Of a stretch of 64,000 nucleotides of DNA, positions 1 to 8,366 are shown piece by piece (the stretch's first letter is position 1; every line of letters starts with the position of its first letter). The translations under genes and the position numbers were made by a program. Under the pieces are notes generated by a model. That model searched no databases and was not told the origin of the DNA. It saw only the letters and a program-made list of their open reading frames with translations. Source of the DNA: Trujillonella endophytica (GTDB lineage Bacteria; Actinomycetota; Actinomycetes; Mycobacteriales; Geodermatophilaceae). The stretch covers positions 248,001-312,000 of the forward strand of contig NZ_JABGCI010000001.1 of the NCBI RefSeq assembly GCF_019799905.1, written 5' to 3'.

Positions 1-1
1 C

Positions 2-511
2 GCCGCGGAGGTCGCCGCCGTCCTCAAGGGGATCGGCGTCCGGTTCGAGCAGTGGCCGGTGCAGGAGCTGCCCGAGCGGCCCACCCAGGACGAGGTCCTC
101 GCCGCCTACCGGGACCGCGTCGACGGGGTGACGAGCTCCGAGGGCTACGTGCTGGTCGACGTGGTGCAGATGCACCCCAGCGACGACCCCTCGTGGGCGG
201 AGACCGTGCGCACCAGCCGCGAGAAGTTCCTCGACGAGCACACCCACGACGACGACGAGGACCGCTTCTTCGCCACCGGCTCCGGCGTCTTCTACCTGCA
301 CGTCGACGGCCGCGTGCACGCCGTTCTCTGCGAGGCGGGCGACCTGCTGTCGGTCCCCGGCGGGACCACGCACTGGTTCGACATGGGCACGAACCCCGAC
401 TACGTGTCGGTGCGGTTCTTCCACGACGACGAGGGCTGGGTCGGCTCCTTCACCGGCAGCGACGTCTCCCGCAGCTTCCCGACGTACGACGAGCTCGCCG
501 CCGGCCGCTGA
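2..511 (+). CDS. mtnD: Acireductone dioxygenase (ARD), 5'-truncated by window edge
   Basis: The product is a cupin-fold metalloenzyme of the methionine salvage pathway. It cleaves acireductone (1,2-dihydroxy-3-keto-5-methylthiopentene) with O2 to the keto acid precursor of methionine plus formate. The reading frame is open to the window edge; about 170 codons are present and only the extreme N-terminus is missing. The metal ligands are visible as HTHDDDE (HxHxxxE), with the fourth ligand in GTTHWFDMG. An apparent GTG at 59 is internal: residues encoded before it (VLKGIGVRFEQWP) match the ARD N-terminal region. Partner salvage genes, if present, would lie upstream, outside the window. Confidence 0.88.
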   Translation, partial: AAEVAAVLKGIGVRFEQWPVQELPERPTQDEVLAAYRDRVDGVTSSEGYVLVDVVQMHPSDDPSWAETVRTSREKFLDEHTHDDDEDRFFATGSGVFYLHVDGRVHAVLCEAGDLLSVPGGTTHWFDMGTNPDYVSVRFFHDDEGWVGSFTGSDVSRSFPTYDELAAGR

Positions 512-541
512 GCCGGCCACGGACCCGGTCGCCGGGCCGGC

Positions 542-1747
542 TCAGCTGTAGGCGCTGGGCACCGGCGCCGTGCCGGTGAGCAGCCAGTCGCCGACCTCGA
601 CGGCCTTGTGCGCCACGGGGTCGTGCAGCGTGAGCGTGCGCGCGTCCCGCCAGTAGCGGTCCAGGCCGGTGCCGGCCTTCGTGGCCCGTGCCCCGGTCAG
701 CTCGAACACGGTGCTCGCCACGTCGAGCACCGCCTCCGTGGTGACCACCTTCGCCGCGGCCAGCCCGACGGCCACCTCGGCCCGCTCCTGTGCGGTGAGC
801 TCCCAGCCGCGCCCGGCGGCCTCGGTGAGGGCGGCGCACGCCCGGTCGGTGAGCGCGGCGGCCGCCTGCAGACGCGCCGACAGCTCGCCGTAGCGAGCCC
901 GCACCAGCGGGTCCTGCACGGCCTCCTCGACGCCGGCGGTCGCCCACGCCCGCGACCTGGTCCGGGTGTACCCGGCGCCGGCGGCGAGCGCCCCCTCGGC
1001 GATGCCGACGTGCAGCTGACCGAGCATCGCCTGGAACGCCAGCACGTGGAGGGTGGCGTAGGCCGGCGCTCCGGGTGCGCCCTGCTCGTTGGGGCCCAGG
1101 ACGTCGTCCGCGGCGACGAAGACGTCGGCGAAGGTGACCGACCCCGAGGCCGACCGCCGCTGGCCCAGTGCGTCCCAGTCCCGGCCGTGCCGCACCCCCT
1201 CGGCGTGGGCGTCGACGGCGAGGGCGAGCTTCTCGCCGGTGTCGGTGCGGGTGCCGCTGGCGTTGATGCGGTCGGCGACCTCGGCGCCGGTGGCGAAGTG
1301 CTTGGTGCCGCTGAGCAGGTAGCCGCCCTCGACCGGCCGCAGCTCCAGGCCGGCGTCGCGCGGGTTGCCCGCCCCGCCCCAGAACCACCCGGCCGCCGCG
1401 CCCTGCTCGTCGAGCCGCGCGACCGCCGCGGCGTCCCGGTTGAGCCGGATCCGCCAGGAGTGCAGGTAGTGGTAGCCGAGCAGCTGGCCGATCGAGGGGT
1501 CCACGGCGGTCACGGTGCGGACGACGGCGTAGGCGGTGTCCCAGCCGGCCCCCGTGCCGCCCCGCTCGACCGGGAGCAGGAGGGGGAGCAGTCCCGAGCG
1601 GCGCAGCAGCCCCGTCTCGGGTCCGGGGGTGCCGCCCGCGGCATCGCGGGCGACGACGTCGGCGGCGAGTGTCCCGGCCACCGCACGGGCCGCGTCGAGC
1701 GCGGCGGCCGCGTCGGGGACGGGGGCGGTCACGTCCTCCCTGCTCAT
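542..1747 (-). CDS. DszC/SfnB-like flavin-dependent monooxygenase (acyl-CoA dehydrogenase fold)
   Basis: The 401-aa protein has the acyl-CoA dehydrogenase fold. Its C-terminal signature DPVAHKAVEVGDWLLTG and the absence of the usual ACAD catalytic glutamate context place it with the FMNH2-dependent DszC/SfnB group, which oxidises organosulfur compounds or other small molecules. Helical N-terminal, beta-barrel middle (GGYLLSGTKHFATGA) and C-terminal helical domains occur in the expected order. The ATG at 1747 is preferred over a GTG at 1765 because GGGAGGA lies about 8 nt before it. It is convergent with the acireductone dioxygenase, 30 bp away, which suggests a sulfur-scavenging theme. The substrate is not predictable; a separate flavin reductase would be needed and none is seen nearby. 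Confidence 0.75.
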   Translation of the reverse strand: MSREDVTAPVPDAAAALDAARAVAGTLAADVVARDAAGGTPGPETGLLRRSGLLPLLLPVERGGTGAGWDTAYAVVRTVTAVDPSIGQLLGYHYLHSWRIRLNRDAAAVARLDEQGAAAGWFWGGAGNPRDAGLELRPVEGGYLLSGTKHFATGAEVADRINASGTRTDTGEKLALAVDAHAEGVRHGRDWDALGQRRSASGSVTFADVFVAADDVLGPNEQGAPGAPAYATLHVLAFQAMLGQLHVGIAEGALAAGAGYTRTRSRAWATAGVEEAVQDPLVRARYGELSARLQAAAALTDRACAALTEAAGRGWELTAQERAEVAVGLAAAKVVTTEAVLDVASTVFELTGARATKAGTGLDRYWRDARTLTLHDPVAHKAVEVGDWLLTGTAPVPSAYS

Positions 1748-1938
1748 GGGCGCAGATCCTCCCACCGGTGGTCCGCGCGCCGGCAGCCGACGGGGGAGCG
1801 GGGGCTGCCGGTCGCCTTGTCGACCGCGGGGATCCGGTCGCCGACCCTTCTGCTGGACGTCGCCGCGACACGCTCCCGGGATGGCCGCGCGGCGTCCTCC
1901 CGGCTCCTACGTTTCCCGGCCGAGAGCCCGGACTCGCC

Positions 1939-1965
1939 TTGACTCGCGCGTCCGTGTGCCGACAG
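1939..1965 (+). promoter_or_regulatory. Candidate sigma-28/WhiG-like promoter of cheA
   Basis: TTGA, a 15-nt spacer, then GCCGACAG resembles the FliA/SigD/WhiG consensus TAAA-N15-GCCGATAA, with mismatches in both boxes. It lies 50 nt upstream of the cheA start, in the 267-bp gap to the divergent monooxygenase gene. It is weaker than the match upstream of cheB. Confidence 0.3.
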
Positions 1966-2014
1966 AACCATCGGGTCCCGTGCGGGACCGACGCAGATCA
2001 GAGAGAAGGCATCG

Positions 2015-4291
2015 GTGGACGGTCTGGACGACATCGTCGAGGAGTTCCTCGTCGAGAGCCACGAGAACCTCGACCAGCTGGACACCGACCTGGTCGCGCT
2101 CGAGCAGGAGCCGAACTCCCGGGAGCGGCTCTCGAGCATCTTCCGCACGATCCACACGATCAAGGGCACCAGCGGCTTCCTGGCGTTCAACCGCCTGGAG
2201 GAGGTCGCCCACGTCGGCGAGAACATGCTCTCCCGGCTGCGGGACGGCGCCCTGGCGCTCACCCCGACCCGCACGAGCGTCCTGCTGCGCATGGTGGACA
2301 CCGTCCGCGCGCTGCTCGCCTCCATCGAGGCCACGGGCGGCGAGGGGAACGTCGACGTCTCCGACGTCGTCGCCGCGATCAGCGCCGCCATGGAGGACCG
2401 GCCGGCCGAGCCCGCCGCCGAGGCCCCCGTCGTGGAGGCACCCGAGGCCGCTCCCGTGCCGGTCGCCGAGGAGGCCCCCGCCGCGGTGCCGGCCGCCGCC
2501 GCCGTGCCCGTCCCCCGGCCGGCGCCGGCCGCCGAGGCCGCCGACGCCGAGCACCCCCCCGCCGCCGAGGGCGGCGGCGCCCGCCGTGCCGTCGCCGACA
2601 GCACCATCCGCGTGGACGTCGACCTGCTCGACGAGCTGATGCTGCTGGTCGGGGAGCTGGTGCTGACCCGCAACCAGATCGTCCAGTACGTGGGCCGGTC
2701 CAACGACACGGACCTGGTCCGCGCCTCGCAGCGGCTCAACCTCATCGCCAGCGAGCTGCAGGAGGGCGTCATGAAGACGCGCATGCAGCCGATCGACCAC
2801 ATCTGGTCGAAGCTGCCGCGCGTCGTCCGCGACCTCGGCATCCAGTGCGGCAAGAGCGTCCGCCTGGAGATGGAGGGCAAGGACACCGAGCTCGACAAGA
2901 CCCTGCTCGAGGCCGTCAAGGACCCGCTGACCCACCTGGTCCGCAACTCCGTCGACCACGGCATCGAGACGCCCGACCTCCGCCGCCGGGCCGGCAAGCC
3001 CGCCGAGGGCGTGCTGACCCTGCGCGCCAAGCACGAGAGCGGCCAGGTCGTCGTCGAGGTCGCCGACGACGGCGCCGGGATCGACCCCGCGAAGATCGGC
3101 GCCAAGGCCGTCGAGCGCGGGCTGGTCACCGACGCGCAGCTGGCGCGGATGAGCCCCACCGACGTCCTGCAGATGATCTTCCTGCCGGGCTTCTCCACCG
3201 CCGCCGCCGTCACCAACGTGTCCGGCCGCGGCGTCGGCATGGACGTCGTCAAGACCAACATCGAGTCCATCGGCGGCACCATCGAGGTCGAGTCCGTCGC
3301 CGGCACCGGCACCGTCTGCCGGCTGCGCATCCCGCTGACGCTGGCGATCGTCCCGGCGCTGACCGTGGAGTGCGCCGGCGACCGCTACGCCATCCCGCAG
3401 ATCAGCCTGCAGGAGCTGGTCAGCCTGGACGCCGAGAAGGCCGCCAACGCGGTCGAGGAGGTCGGCGGCGCGCCGGTCTACCGCCTCCGCGGCGAGCTCC
3501 TGCCGCTGGTCCGCCTCACCGACGTCCTCGGCCTGACCTCCGACCGGCACGACGGCCACGTCGTCATCGCCGTGCTGCGGTCCGAGGGTCGCCGCTTCGG
3601 CCTCGTCGTCGACCGGGTCATCAACACCGAGGAGATCGTGGTCAAGGCCGTCGGCGGCCAGCTCAAGGCGATCGGCCTCTACTCCGGCGCCACGGTCCTC
3701 GGCGACGGCACCGTCGCGCTGATCCTCGACGTGCAGGCCCTGGCCCGCCGGGCGCTGCGCACCGAGAGCGCCGAGCGGCAGGAGGCCCGTGTGGCCGCCG
3801 CCGTCGCCGCGGCCGACACCGAGGCGGCGCGCGAGCGCATGCTGCTCGCGGCGATCGGCGGCGGGCGCCGGGTGGCGATCCCGCTGGACACGGTCACCCG
3901 CCTGGAGCAGGTCCGCACCGAGAGCGTGGAGCGGGTCGGCAACCGCGAGGTCGTGCAGTACCGCGGCGCGATCCTGCCGATCGTCCGGCTCGACCGGCAC
4001 CTGGGTGCCTACGGCGAGGCCGACCGCGAGGTCCTCGAGGTCATCGTCTACAGCGACCACGGTCGCAGCGTCGCCATCGTGGTCGAGGAGATCCTCGACA
4101 TCGTCGACGGCGAGGCCGCGGTCCGCAGCGACATCGAGGACATGGGCCTGCTCGGCTCCGCCGTCCTCGGCGACAAGGTGACGGAGCTGCTCGACGTGCG
4201 CGCCGCGATCCTGGCCGCCGACCCGGCGTTCTACAGCACCACCACCACCTCGACGCCGCACGGCGTCGCCGCGTCCCTGATGGAGGTCTGA
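2015..4291 (+). CDS. cheA: Chemotaxis histidine kinase CheA with two CheW-like domains
   Basis: The protein autophosphorylates on the HPt histidine and passes phosphate to CheY and CheB; it acts in the receptor array at the inner membrane face. Domains in order: HPt (about 1-105, phospho-acceptor H47 in TIHTIKGTSGF), an Ala/Pro-rich linker (about 130-200) in place of a recognisable P2 domain, P3 dimerisation helices, HATPase (N box HLVRNSVDHGIE, G boxes DDGAGID and GRGVGMD), then two tandem CheW-like regulatory domains (about 445-580 and 605-745). The second CheW domain and missing P2 make it 758 aa. The GTG start has GAGAGAAGG 5 nt upstream. cheW follows 1 nt after the stop. Confidence 0.95.
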   Translation: MDGLDDIVEEFLVESHENLDQLDTDLVALEQEPNSRERLSSIFRTIHTIKGTSGFLAFNRLEEVAHVGENMLSRLRDGALALTPTRTSVLLRMVDTVRALLASIEATGGEGNVDVSDVVAAISAAMEDRPAEPAAEAPVVEAPEAAPVPVAEEAPAAVPAAAAVPVPRPAPAAEAADAEHPPAAEGGGARRAVADSTIRVDVDLLDELMLLVGELVLTRNQIVQYVGRSNDTDLVRASQRLNLIASELQEGVMKTRMQPIDHIWSKLPRVVRDLGIQCGKSVRLEMEGKDTELDKTLLEAVKDPLTHLVRNSVDHGIETPDLRRRAGKPAEGVLTLRAKHESGQVVVEVADDGAGIDPAKIGAKAVERGLVTDAQLARMSPTDVLQMIFLPGFSTAAAVTNVSGRGVGMDVVKTNIESIGGTIEVESVAGTGTVCRLRIPLTLAIVPALTVECAGDRYAIPQISLQELVSLDAEKAANAVEEVGGAPVYRLRGELLPLVRLTDVLGLTSDRHDGHVVIAVLRSEGRRFGLVVDRVINTEEIVVKAVGGQLKAIGLYSGATVLGDGTVALILDVQALARRALRTESAERQEARVAAAVAAADTEAARERMLLAAIGGGRRVAIPLDTVTRLEQVRTESVERVGNREVVQYRGAILPIVRLDRHLGAYGEADREVLEVIVYSDHGRSVAIVVEEILDIVDGEAAVRSDIEDMGLLGSAVLGDKVTELLDVRAAILAADPAFYSTTTTSTPHGVAASLMEV

Positions 4292-4292
4292 C

Positions 4293-4757
4293 GTGAGTGC
4301 CCCGACCGACACCCGACCCAAGGACGAGGCGCTCGTCATCGGCGGTCAGCTGGCCACGTTCTGGCTGGACGGCGACCTGTACGGCGTCGAGGTGGCGCAC
4401 GTGCAGGAGGTGCTGCGCAGCCAGAGCCTGACCCGGGTGCCGCTGGCCCCGACGGCCGTCGCCGGCCTGATCAACCTGCGCGGTCAGGTCGTGACGGCGA
4501 TCGAGCTGCGGGAGCGGCTCGGCCGGCCGCCGCGGCCCGAGGGCACCGACGCCGTCGTCATCGTGGTGCGGCTGCACGGTGAGGCGGTCAGCCTGCTGGT
4601 CGACGCCATCGCTGACGTCGTCGACGTGGACCCGGCGGACTTCGAGGCGCCGCCGGACACCCTGGACGGCACGGCCCGCGACCTGATCCGCGGTGCGTTC
4701 AAGCTCGACGGCCAGCTGCTGCTCGCCCTCGACGTGCACAAGGCGGTCAGCGCCTGA
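4293..4757 (+). CDS. cheW: Chemotaxis coupling protein CheW
   Basis: This 154-aa CheW domain protein bridges methyl-accepting receptors to CheA. It shows the family pattern ATFWLDGDLYGVEV, then the VPLAPTAVAGLINLRGQVV receptor/kinase contact segment, then a LLVDAIADVVDV strand. GTG starts 1 nt after the cheA stop and its ribosome site (GGAGG) is inside the cheA 3' end, so the two are co-translated. No receptor (MCP) gene occurs in the window. Confidence 0.94.
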   Translation: MSAPTDTRPKDEALVIGGQLATFWLDGDLYGVEVAHVQEVLRSQSLTRVPLAPTAVAGLINLRGQVVTAIELRERLGRPPRPEGTDAVVIVVRLHGEAVSLLVDAIADVVDVDPADFEAPPDTLDGTARDLIRGAFKLDGQLLLALDVHKAVSA

Positions 4758-4776
4758 CGGAGGGACACCTCCCCGG

Positions 4777-4816
4777 ACGGCCCCCTGTCTCTCCGACCGG
4801 AGAGCCAGGGGGCCGT
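4777..4816 (+). terminator. Rho-independent-type hairpin after cheAW
   Basis: Arms ACGGCCCCCTG-CTCTCC and GGAGAG-CAGGGGGCCGT pair over 17 bp around a 4-nt loop with one mismatch. It is 20 nt after the cheW stop. There is no long T tract, as is common in high-GC actinobacteria. Confidence 0.8.
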
Positions 4817-5008
4817 CGTCGTCCCCGGGGGCATCCGGCGCCCCCAGGACCGATCACGCTGCGTGTGCGTGCGATGACCATCGGGGGGTGGGCGCGCAAG
4901 AGGTGGGCGCCGGGCCTCCCGCCAACGAGTGACGGGCCCGTGGCGCCATCGGCCGATCACGGTCAGCATGGTCGCCAGTCCCGTCCCCTCGGTCCCGGAG
5001 GCGCTGCC

Positions 5009-5893
5009 GTGCCCTACTCGCTGGTCAGTGCCGCCACCCTCGGGTTCGACCTGGTCCGCCTGCCGCTCGGGCGGCAGGTGGCCGACGTCCTGCTCACCGG
5101 GCTGACCGCGGACGCGGCCACGCTGGCGGGCATCGCCGGCGCCCACCCGTCGGCGGGCCGCGACCGCGAGGAGCGCGCCGTCCTGGCCGTCCGTGCCCGC
5201 CGGGCGCGGGAGCTGGCCGCGGCGGTGCCGCACCTGCGCTCCGCCGGGGACACCGACCGCGCCTCCGTCCTCGTCGAGCAGCTCGAGCGCGGGATGATCG
5301 GCGACGCCGCCGCCGTCGAGCGCGTGCTGCGCGACGACGTCCTCGGCCCCGAGCACCCGGCCGCGGCCCTGGTCGAGGAGGACGTGCTCGCCGCGGCCGC
5401 CGACGTGCTCGGTGACGCCGTCATCGGCTCCTTCGCCGCCGACGTGCTGCCGCCGCTGGTCCGCCGTCAGCTCACCGGACCGCTGGCCCTGGCGACCGCG
5501 ACCGGCCTGGTCCCTCCCGCGGAGCCGGACCTCGGGCCCGCCGCGGCCGAGGTGCGGGCCCTCCTCGCCGCCATCGGCGACCAGGACGACGCCGCCCGCG
5601 GACGCTGGCGCCTGGCCGTGGACGAGGGGCGCTTCGAGCGCCGTCCGTGGGCGAAGGCGATGCACGAGGCCTCGTGGGCCGCGCACGTCTCCGGGCGGCT
5701 GCGGGTGCTGGCCGGCGCGCAGCTGCTCGCCGTGCAGGCCTTCGTCGACGGCGGCTTCGACGGCCGCGACGGCGCGCAGGGCGTCTGGAACGCCGTGGCC
5801 GGTGTGGTGCAGGGCCTGACCATGGGCGACCTGCTCGACGCGAGTGCGCTCTCGGTGCTGCTGGCCCCCTGGGAGCGGGTCACCACCGCCTGA
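5009..5893 (+). CDS. Uncharacterised 294-aa protein
   Basis: I do not recognise this family. The protein is Ala/Leu/Val-rich with predicted helices throughout and no signal peptide or clear membrane span. A central acidic repeat-like helical region (AAAVERVLRDDVLGPEHPAAALVEEDVLAAAADVL) is followed by a Trp/Arg-rich segment (RWRLAVDEGRFERRPWAKAMHEASW). GTG 5009 is chosen because GGAGG lies 8 nt upstream; the frame is open further upstream to 4865 but without a ribosome site. It lies between the two chemotaxis blocks after the cheW terminator, so it probably has its own promoter. GC-frame usage is typical of real genes here. Confidence 0.6.
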   Translation: MPYSLVSAATLGFDLVRLPLGRQVADVLLTGLTADAATLAGIAGAHPSAGRDREERAVLAVRARRARELAAAVPHLRSAGDTDRASVLVEQLERGMIGDAAAVERVLRDDVLGPEHPAAALVEEDVLAAAADVLGDAVIGSFAADVLPPLVRRQLTGPLALATATGLVPPAEPDLGPAAAEVRALLAAIGDQDDAARGRWRLAVDEGRFERRPWAKAMHEASWAAHVSGRLRVLAGAQLLAVQAFVDGGFDGRDGAQGVWNAVAGVVQGLTMGDLLDASALSVLLAPWERVTTA

Positions 5894-5927
5894 CGCCGTG
5901 ACCCGGCGGCCGGTCTACGGTCGCGTC

Positions 5928-6320
5928 GTGACAGAGGGGGAGCCCACCGGCGTCCGGTTCGTCGGGGTGTCCCTGGACTGCGCCGACCCCGGCGAGCTCG
6001 CCGACTTCTACCTGCGGCTGCTCGGCGGCCGCGTCCTGTGGCGGCGCGAGGGCAGCGTCGGCGTGCGGGTGCCCGGTGTGCTGCTGATCCCGCAGCGGGT
6101 CGAGGGGTACCGTCCGCCGGTCTGGCCGGGCGCCTCCGTCGTCCACCTGGACCTCACCGCCGGCGAGGCGCTGGACGAGCCCGTCGCCCGCGCCCTCGCC
6201 CTGGGCGCCCGCCTGGCCGATCCGCAGCCGGACCCCCGCTGGCGCGTGCTGCTCGACCCGGCCGGCCACCCGTTCTGCATCACGCCGTTCGCGCCACCCC
6301 CGGAGCTGCTGGCGGACTGA
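5928..6320 (+). CDS. VOC/glyoxalase-like domain protein
   Basis: This is a 130-aa single-domain protein with the vicinal-oxygen-chelate pattern: VRFVGVSLDCADPGELADFYLRLLGGRV at the N-terminus and VLLDPAGHPFCITPF at the C-terminus. Such proteins in actinobacteria are often lyase-like or binding proteins of unknown substrate. The GTG at 5928 is preferred over upstream in-frame GTGs because a TACGGT -10-like box sits 7 nt before it, the leaderless arrangement seen at other genes in this window. A GTG at 5898 is the alternative. Confidence 0.7.
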   Translation: MTEGEPTGVRFVGVSLDCADPGELADFYLRLLGGRVLWRREGSVGVRVPGVLLIPQRVEGYRPPVWPGASVVHLDLTAGEALDEPVARALALGARLADPQPDPRWRVLLDPAGHPFCITPFAPPPELLAD

Positions 6321-6340
6321 GGTCGGCCGTCGCCGGTGCA

Positions 6341-6402
6341 CGGGCACTGTGCAGCAGGTGCCCGTTCCGCCGCCCGACCGGGCACCCAGCGCACAGTGCT
6401 CG
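6341..6402 (+). repeat. Palindromic intergenic repeat, copy A
   Basis: This 62-bp element begins CGGGCACTGTGC and ends GCACAGTGCTCG, so its ends are inverted repeats; the core contains GCCCGTTCCG and CCGACCGGGCAC. A second copy with about 80% identity lies at 6883-6945 in the same orientation. Together they bracket the ORF at 6409-6828. Confidence 0.8.
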
Positions 6403-6408
6403 CGCCCC

Positions 6409-6828
6409 TCAGCGATAGGGACGGTCCCGCACGGGGAGCTCCTCGCGCCGTTCGTCGTCGTGGAACAGGACCTCCACCGCCAGGTCGCGGGCGTCGAACT
6501 CGCGCTGCAGGTCTCGCGCGATCGCGCACCCCTCCTCGAGCCAGGCAGCGGTCTCGCCGCCGTACCGCTCGTTCCAGCCGGTCAGCCGCTCGGCCAGGCG
6601 ACGTGAGACGCCGAGGGTCCCCGGTTCCAGGACGTAGTCGTCGGCGCTCCGGCCGCGGTCCCCGAGGGGCGAGCGGTTCCACGGTCCGGTGCCCTCCCAC
6701 TCGCCCATGACCACGACCACGGTGGGCGGGGCCCAGTCCTCGGTCCACCCGGGCCAGGCCGCGCGGAGTCGCTCGAGGTGCCTGCGATCGGAGCGGACGG
6801 GCGATCGCCGCCAGCGCTGCCTGCCCAC
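6409..6828 (-). CDS. Small hypothetical protein bracketed by repeats
   Basis: This is a 139-aa ORF with no recognised domain. It is rich in Trp, Arg and acidic residues (WTEDWAPP, MGEWEGTGPWNRSPLGDRG, AVEVLFHDDERREELPV). The segment from about residue 34 looks like a genuine folded protein. The N-terminal 30 residues are Arg-rich and may be non-coding, so translation could start at an internal ATG near 6708. It starts and ends within 60 bp of the paired palindromic repeats at 6341 and 6883. It could have moved with those repeats, but no transposase is present. Confidence 0.45.
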   Translation of the reverse strand: MGRQRWRRSPVRSDRRHLERLRAAWPGWTEDWAPPTVVVVMGEWEGTGPWNRSPLGDRGRSADDYVLEPGTLGVSRRLAERLTGWNERYGGETAAWLEEGCAIARDLQREFDARDLAVEVLFHDDERREELPVRDRPYR

Positions 6829-6882
6829 GGTCGAGCAGCATCCCCGGCCGGGCGCGGCAGGTCGCGGCCCTTCCGCCGGTCA

Positions 6883-6945
6883 CGGGCACTGTGCGCTCCG
6901 GGCCCGTTCCGACGACCGATCGGGCACCCCCCCGCACAGTGCCTG
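6883..6945 (+). repeat. Palindromic intergenic repeat, copy B
   Basis: This copy begins CGGGCACTGTGC and ends GCACAGTGCCTG, with core GCCCGTTCCG and CCGATCGGGCAC. It differs from copy A mostly in the loop segments and by one inserted base. The inverted ends can fold into a hairpin. Confidence 0.8.
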
Positions 6946-7174
6946 TGGTCCGGCGGCGTCTCCGCAGGTCAGCCGCCGTACAGGGGTGCGGCCGGCCACC
7001 GTCCGGGCCTGTCGACAAGGAGCCGTGCAGCCCTGCCCGACGGGGGTCAGCGGGGACTGCGTAACGAGTTCGCGAGAACGCTTCAGGTGGCGTTTGGTGC
7101 GGCCGACAACTCCTGTGACGGGTGGTGCGCCCGAGACATCCGTACCGGCCTGGACCAGTGGCGCGCGACCGAAC

Positions 7175-7201
7175 TCAAGGCCGCATCGCTGGTGCCGATA
7201 C
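7175..7201 (+). promoter_or_regulatory. WhiG/FliA (sigma-28) type promoter of the cheB operon
   Basis: TCAA, a spacer of exactly 15 nt, then GCCGATAC. This is close to TAAA-N15-GCCGATAA, the known consensus of motility/sporulation sigma factors FliA, SigD and WhiG. It lies 47 nt upstream of the cheB ATG. This is a visual match, not an experimental one. Confidence 0.6.
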
Positions 7202-7214
7202 ACGAGAAACAGCC

Positions 7215-7234
7215 CCTGTCGGCTGTCCGACAGG
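7215..7234 (+). promoter_or_regulatory. Hairpin in the cheB leader
   Basis: CCTGTCGG and CCGACAGG pair perfectly over 8 bp around CTGT, ending 3 nt before the AGGAGGA ribosome site. It could modulate translation or stabilise the message; its position is the only evidence. Confidence 0.35.
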
Positions 7235-7247
7235 AGCAGGAGGACGG

Positions 7248-8366
7248 ATGAACCCGATCCGGGTGCTGGTCGTCGACGACTCGATCGTCGTACGCAAGAT
7301 CGTGACGGACGTGCTCTCCCAGGACCCGGGGATCGACGTCGTCGGCACCGCGGTCAACGGCAAGCTGGCGGTGAGCAAGGTCGAGCAGCTCAAGCCCGAC
7401 CTGGTCACGATGGACATCGAGATGCCGGAGATGAACGGCATCCAGGCGGTGCGGGCCATCCGTGCCACACGCTCCCGCGTGCCGATCATCATGTTCAGCA
7501 CGCTGACCGAGCGCGGCGCGTCGGCGACGCTCGACGCGCTGTCCGCCGGCGCCAACGACTACGTGACCAAGCCGGCGAACGTCGGCAGCGTCGCCCAGTC
7601 GATGGAGAGCGTCCGCGAGCAGCTGATCCCGAAGATCAAGGCGCTGCTCGGCCGCCCGGTCACCACCGGGCCGATGCGCGCCGCCGCCGCGCTGCCGCCC
7701 GCCCGCCCGGCCGCTCCGCGCACCACGCCGGTGGAGAAGCCGGCGATCCTGGTGATCGGCTCGTCCACCGGGGGTCCGGAGGCCCTCGCCAAGGTGCTGC
7801 CCGCGCTGCCGGCCTCGCTGCCGGTGCCGGTGCTCCTCGTCCAGCACATGCCGCCGGTCTTCACCCGGCAGTTCGCCCAGCGGCTCGACCGGCTGTGCGC
7901 CCTGCGGGTCGTCGAGGCCGTCGACGGCACGCCGCTGGCCCCCGGGACCATCCACCTGGCTCCCGGTGACCACCACCTGACCATCCGGTCCACCGCTCGC
8001 GGCAACGCCACGATGCTGACCCAGGGCCCGCCGGAGAACTTCTGCCGGCCGGCGGTCGACCCGCTCTTCCGCTCCGCCGTCGAGGCCCACCGGGGCGCGG
8101 TGCTGGGCGTCGTCCTGACCGGGATGGGCTCCGACGGCAAGCTCGGCGCCGCCCGGATCCGCGAGGCCGGGGGGACGGTCGTCGTGCAGGACCAGGCCAC
8201 CTCGGTCGTCTGGGGCATGCCCGGCGCGGTCGCGTCGGCCGGCCTGGCCGACGAGATCCTGCCGCTGGACCGCATCGCCGAGACCATCACGCGGCGCCTG
8301 CTCGGCCCCACCACGGGCACTGTCTCCAGCCGGAACGCCCTGCTGGCCACCGGAGGAGTCCGATGA
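7248..8366 (+). CDS. cheB: Chemotaxis methylesterase/glutamine deamidase CheB
   Basis: This 372-aa enzyme removes methyl groups from receptor glutamates in the adaptation branch of chemotaxis. The receiver domain (about 1-120) has D10, D11 and phospho-acceptor D56 (TMDIEMPEMNG). An Ala/Pro linker leads to the catalytic domain from about 165, with Ser in VIGSSTGGPEAL, His in LVQHMPP and Asp in VVLTGMGSDGKLGA. The ATG at 7248 has AGGAGGA immediately upstream; the open frame before it is leader. First gene of a six-gene coupled operon; overlaps cheR by ATGA. Confidence 0.96.
   Translation: MNPIRVLVVDDSIVVRKIVTDVLSQDPGIDVVGTAVNGKLAVSKVEQLKPDLVTMDIEMPEMNGIQAVRAIRATRSRVPIIMFSTLTERGASATLDALSAGANDYVTKPANVGSVAQSMESVREQLIPKIKALLGRPVTTGPMRAAAALPPARPAAPRTTPVEKPAILVIGSSTGGPEALAKVLPALPASLPVPVLLVQHMPPVFTRQFAQRLDRLCALRVVEAVDGTPLAPGTIHLAPGDHHLTIRSTARGNATMLTQGPPENFCRPAVDPLFRSAVEAHRGAVLGVVLTGMGSDGKLGAARIREAGGTVVVQDQATSVVWGMPGAVASAGLADEILPLDRIAETITRRLLGPTTGTVSSRNALLATGGVR

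Larger units (their letters stand above)
6829..7247. other. 419-bp gap upstream of cheB
   Basis: No credible gene is seen; short ORFs on both strands lack ribosome sites and family resemblance. The gap holds copy B of the palindromic repeat, a WhiG/FliA-like promoter and a small hairpin next to the cheB ribosome site. Confidence 0.6.

Noticed and set aside
59-511. Separate complete gene starting at GTG 59
   Set aside because: Residues encoded upstream in the same frame match the acireductone dioxygenase N-terminal region, so this is a truncated gene entering from the left edge.
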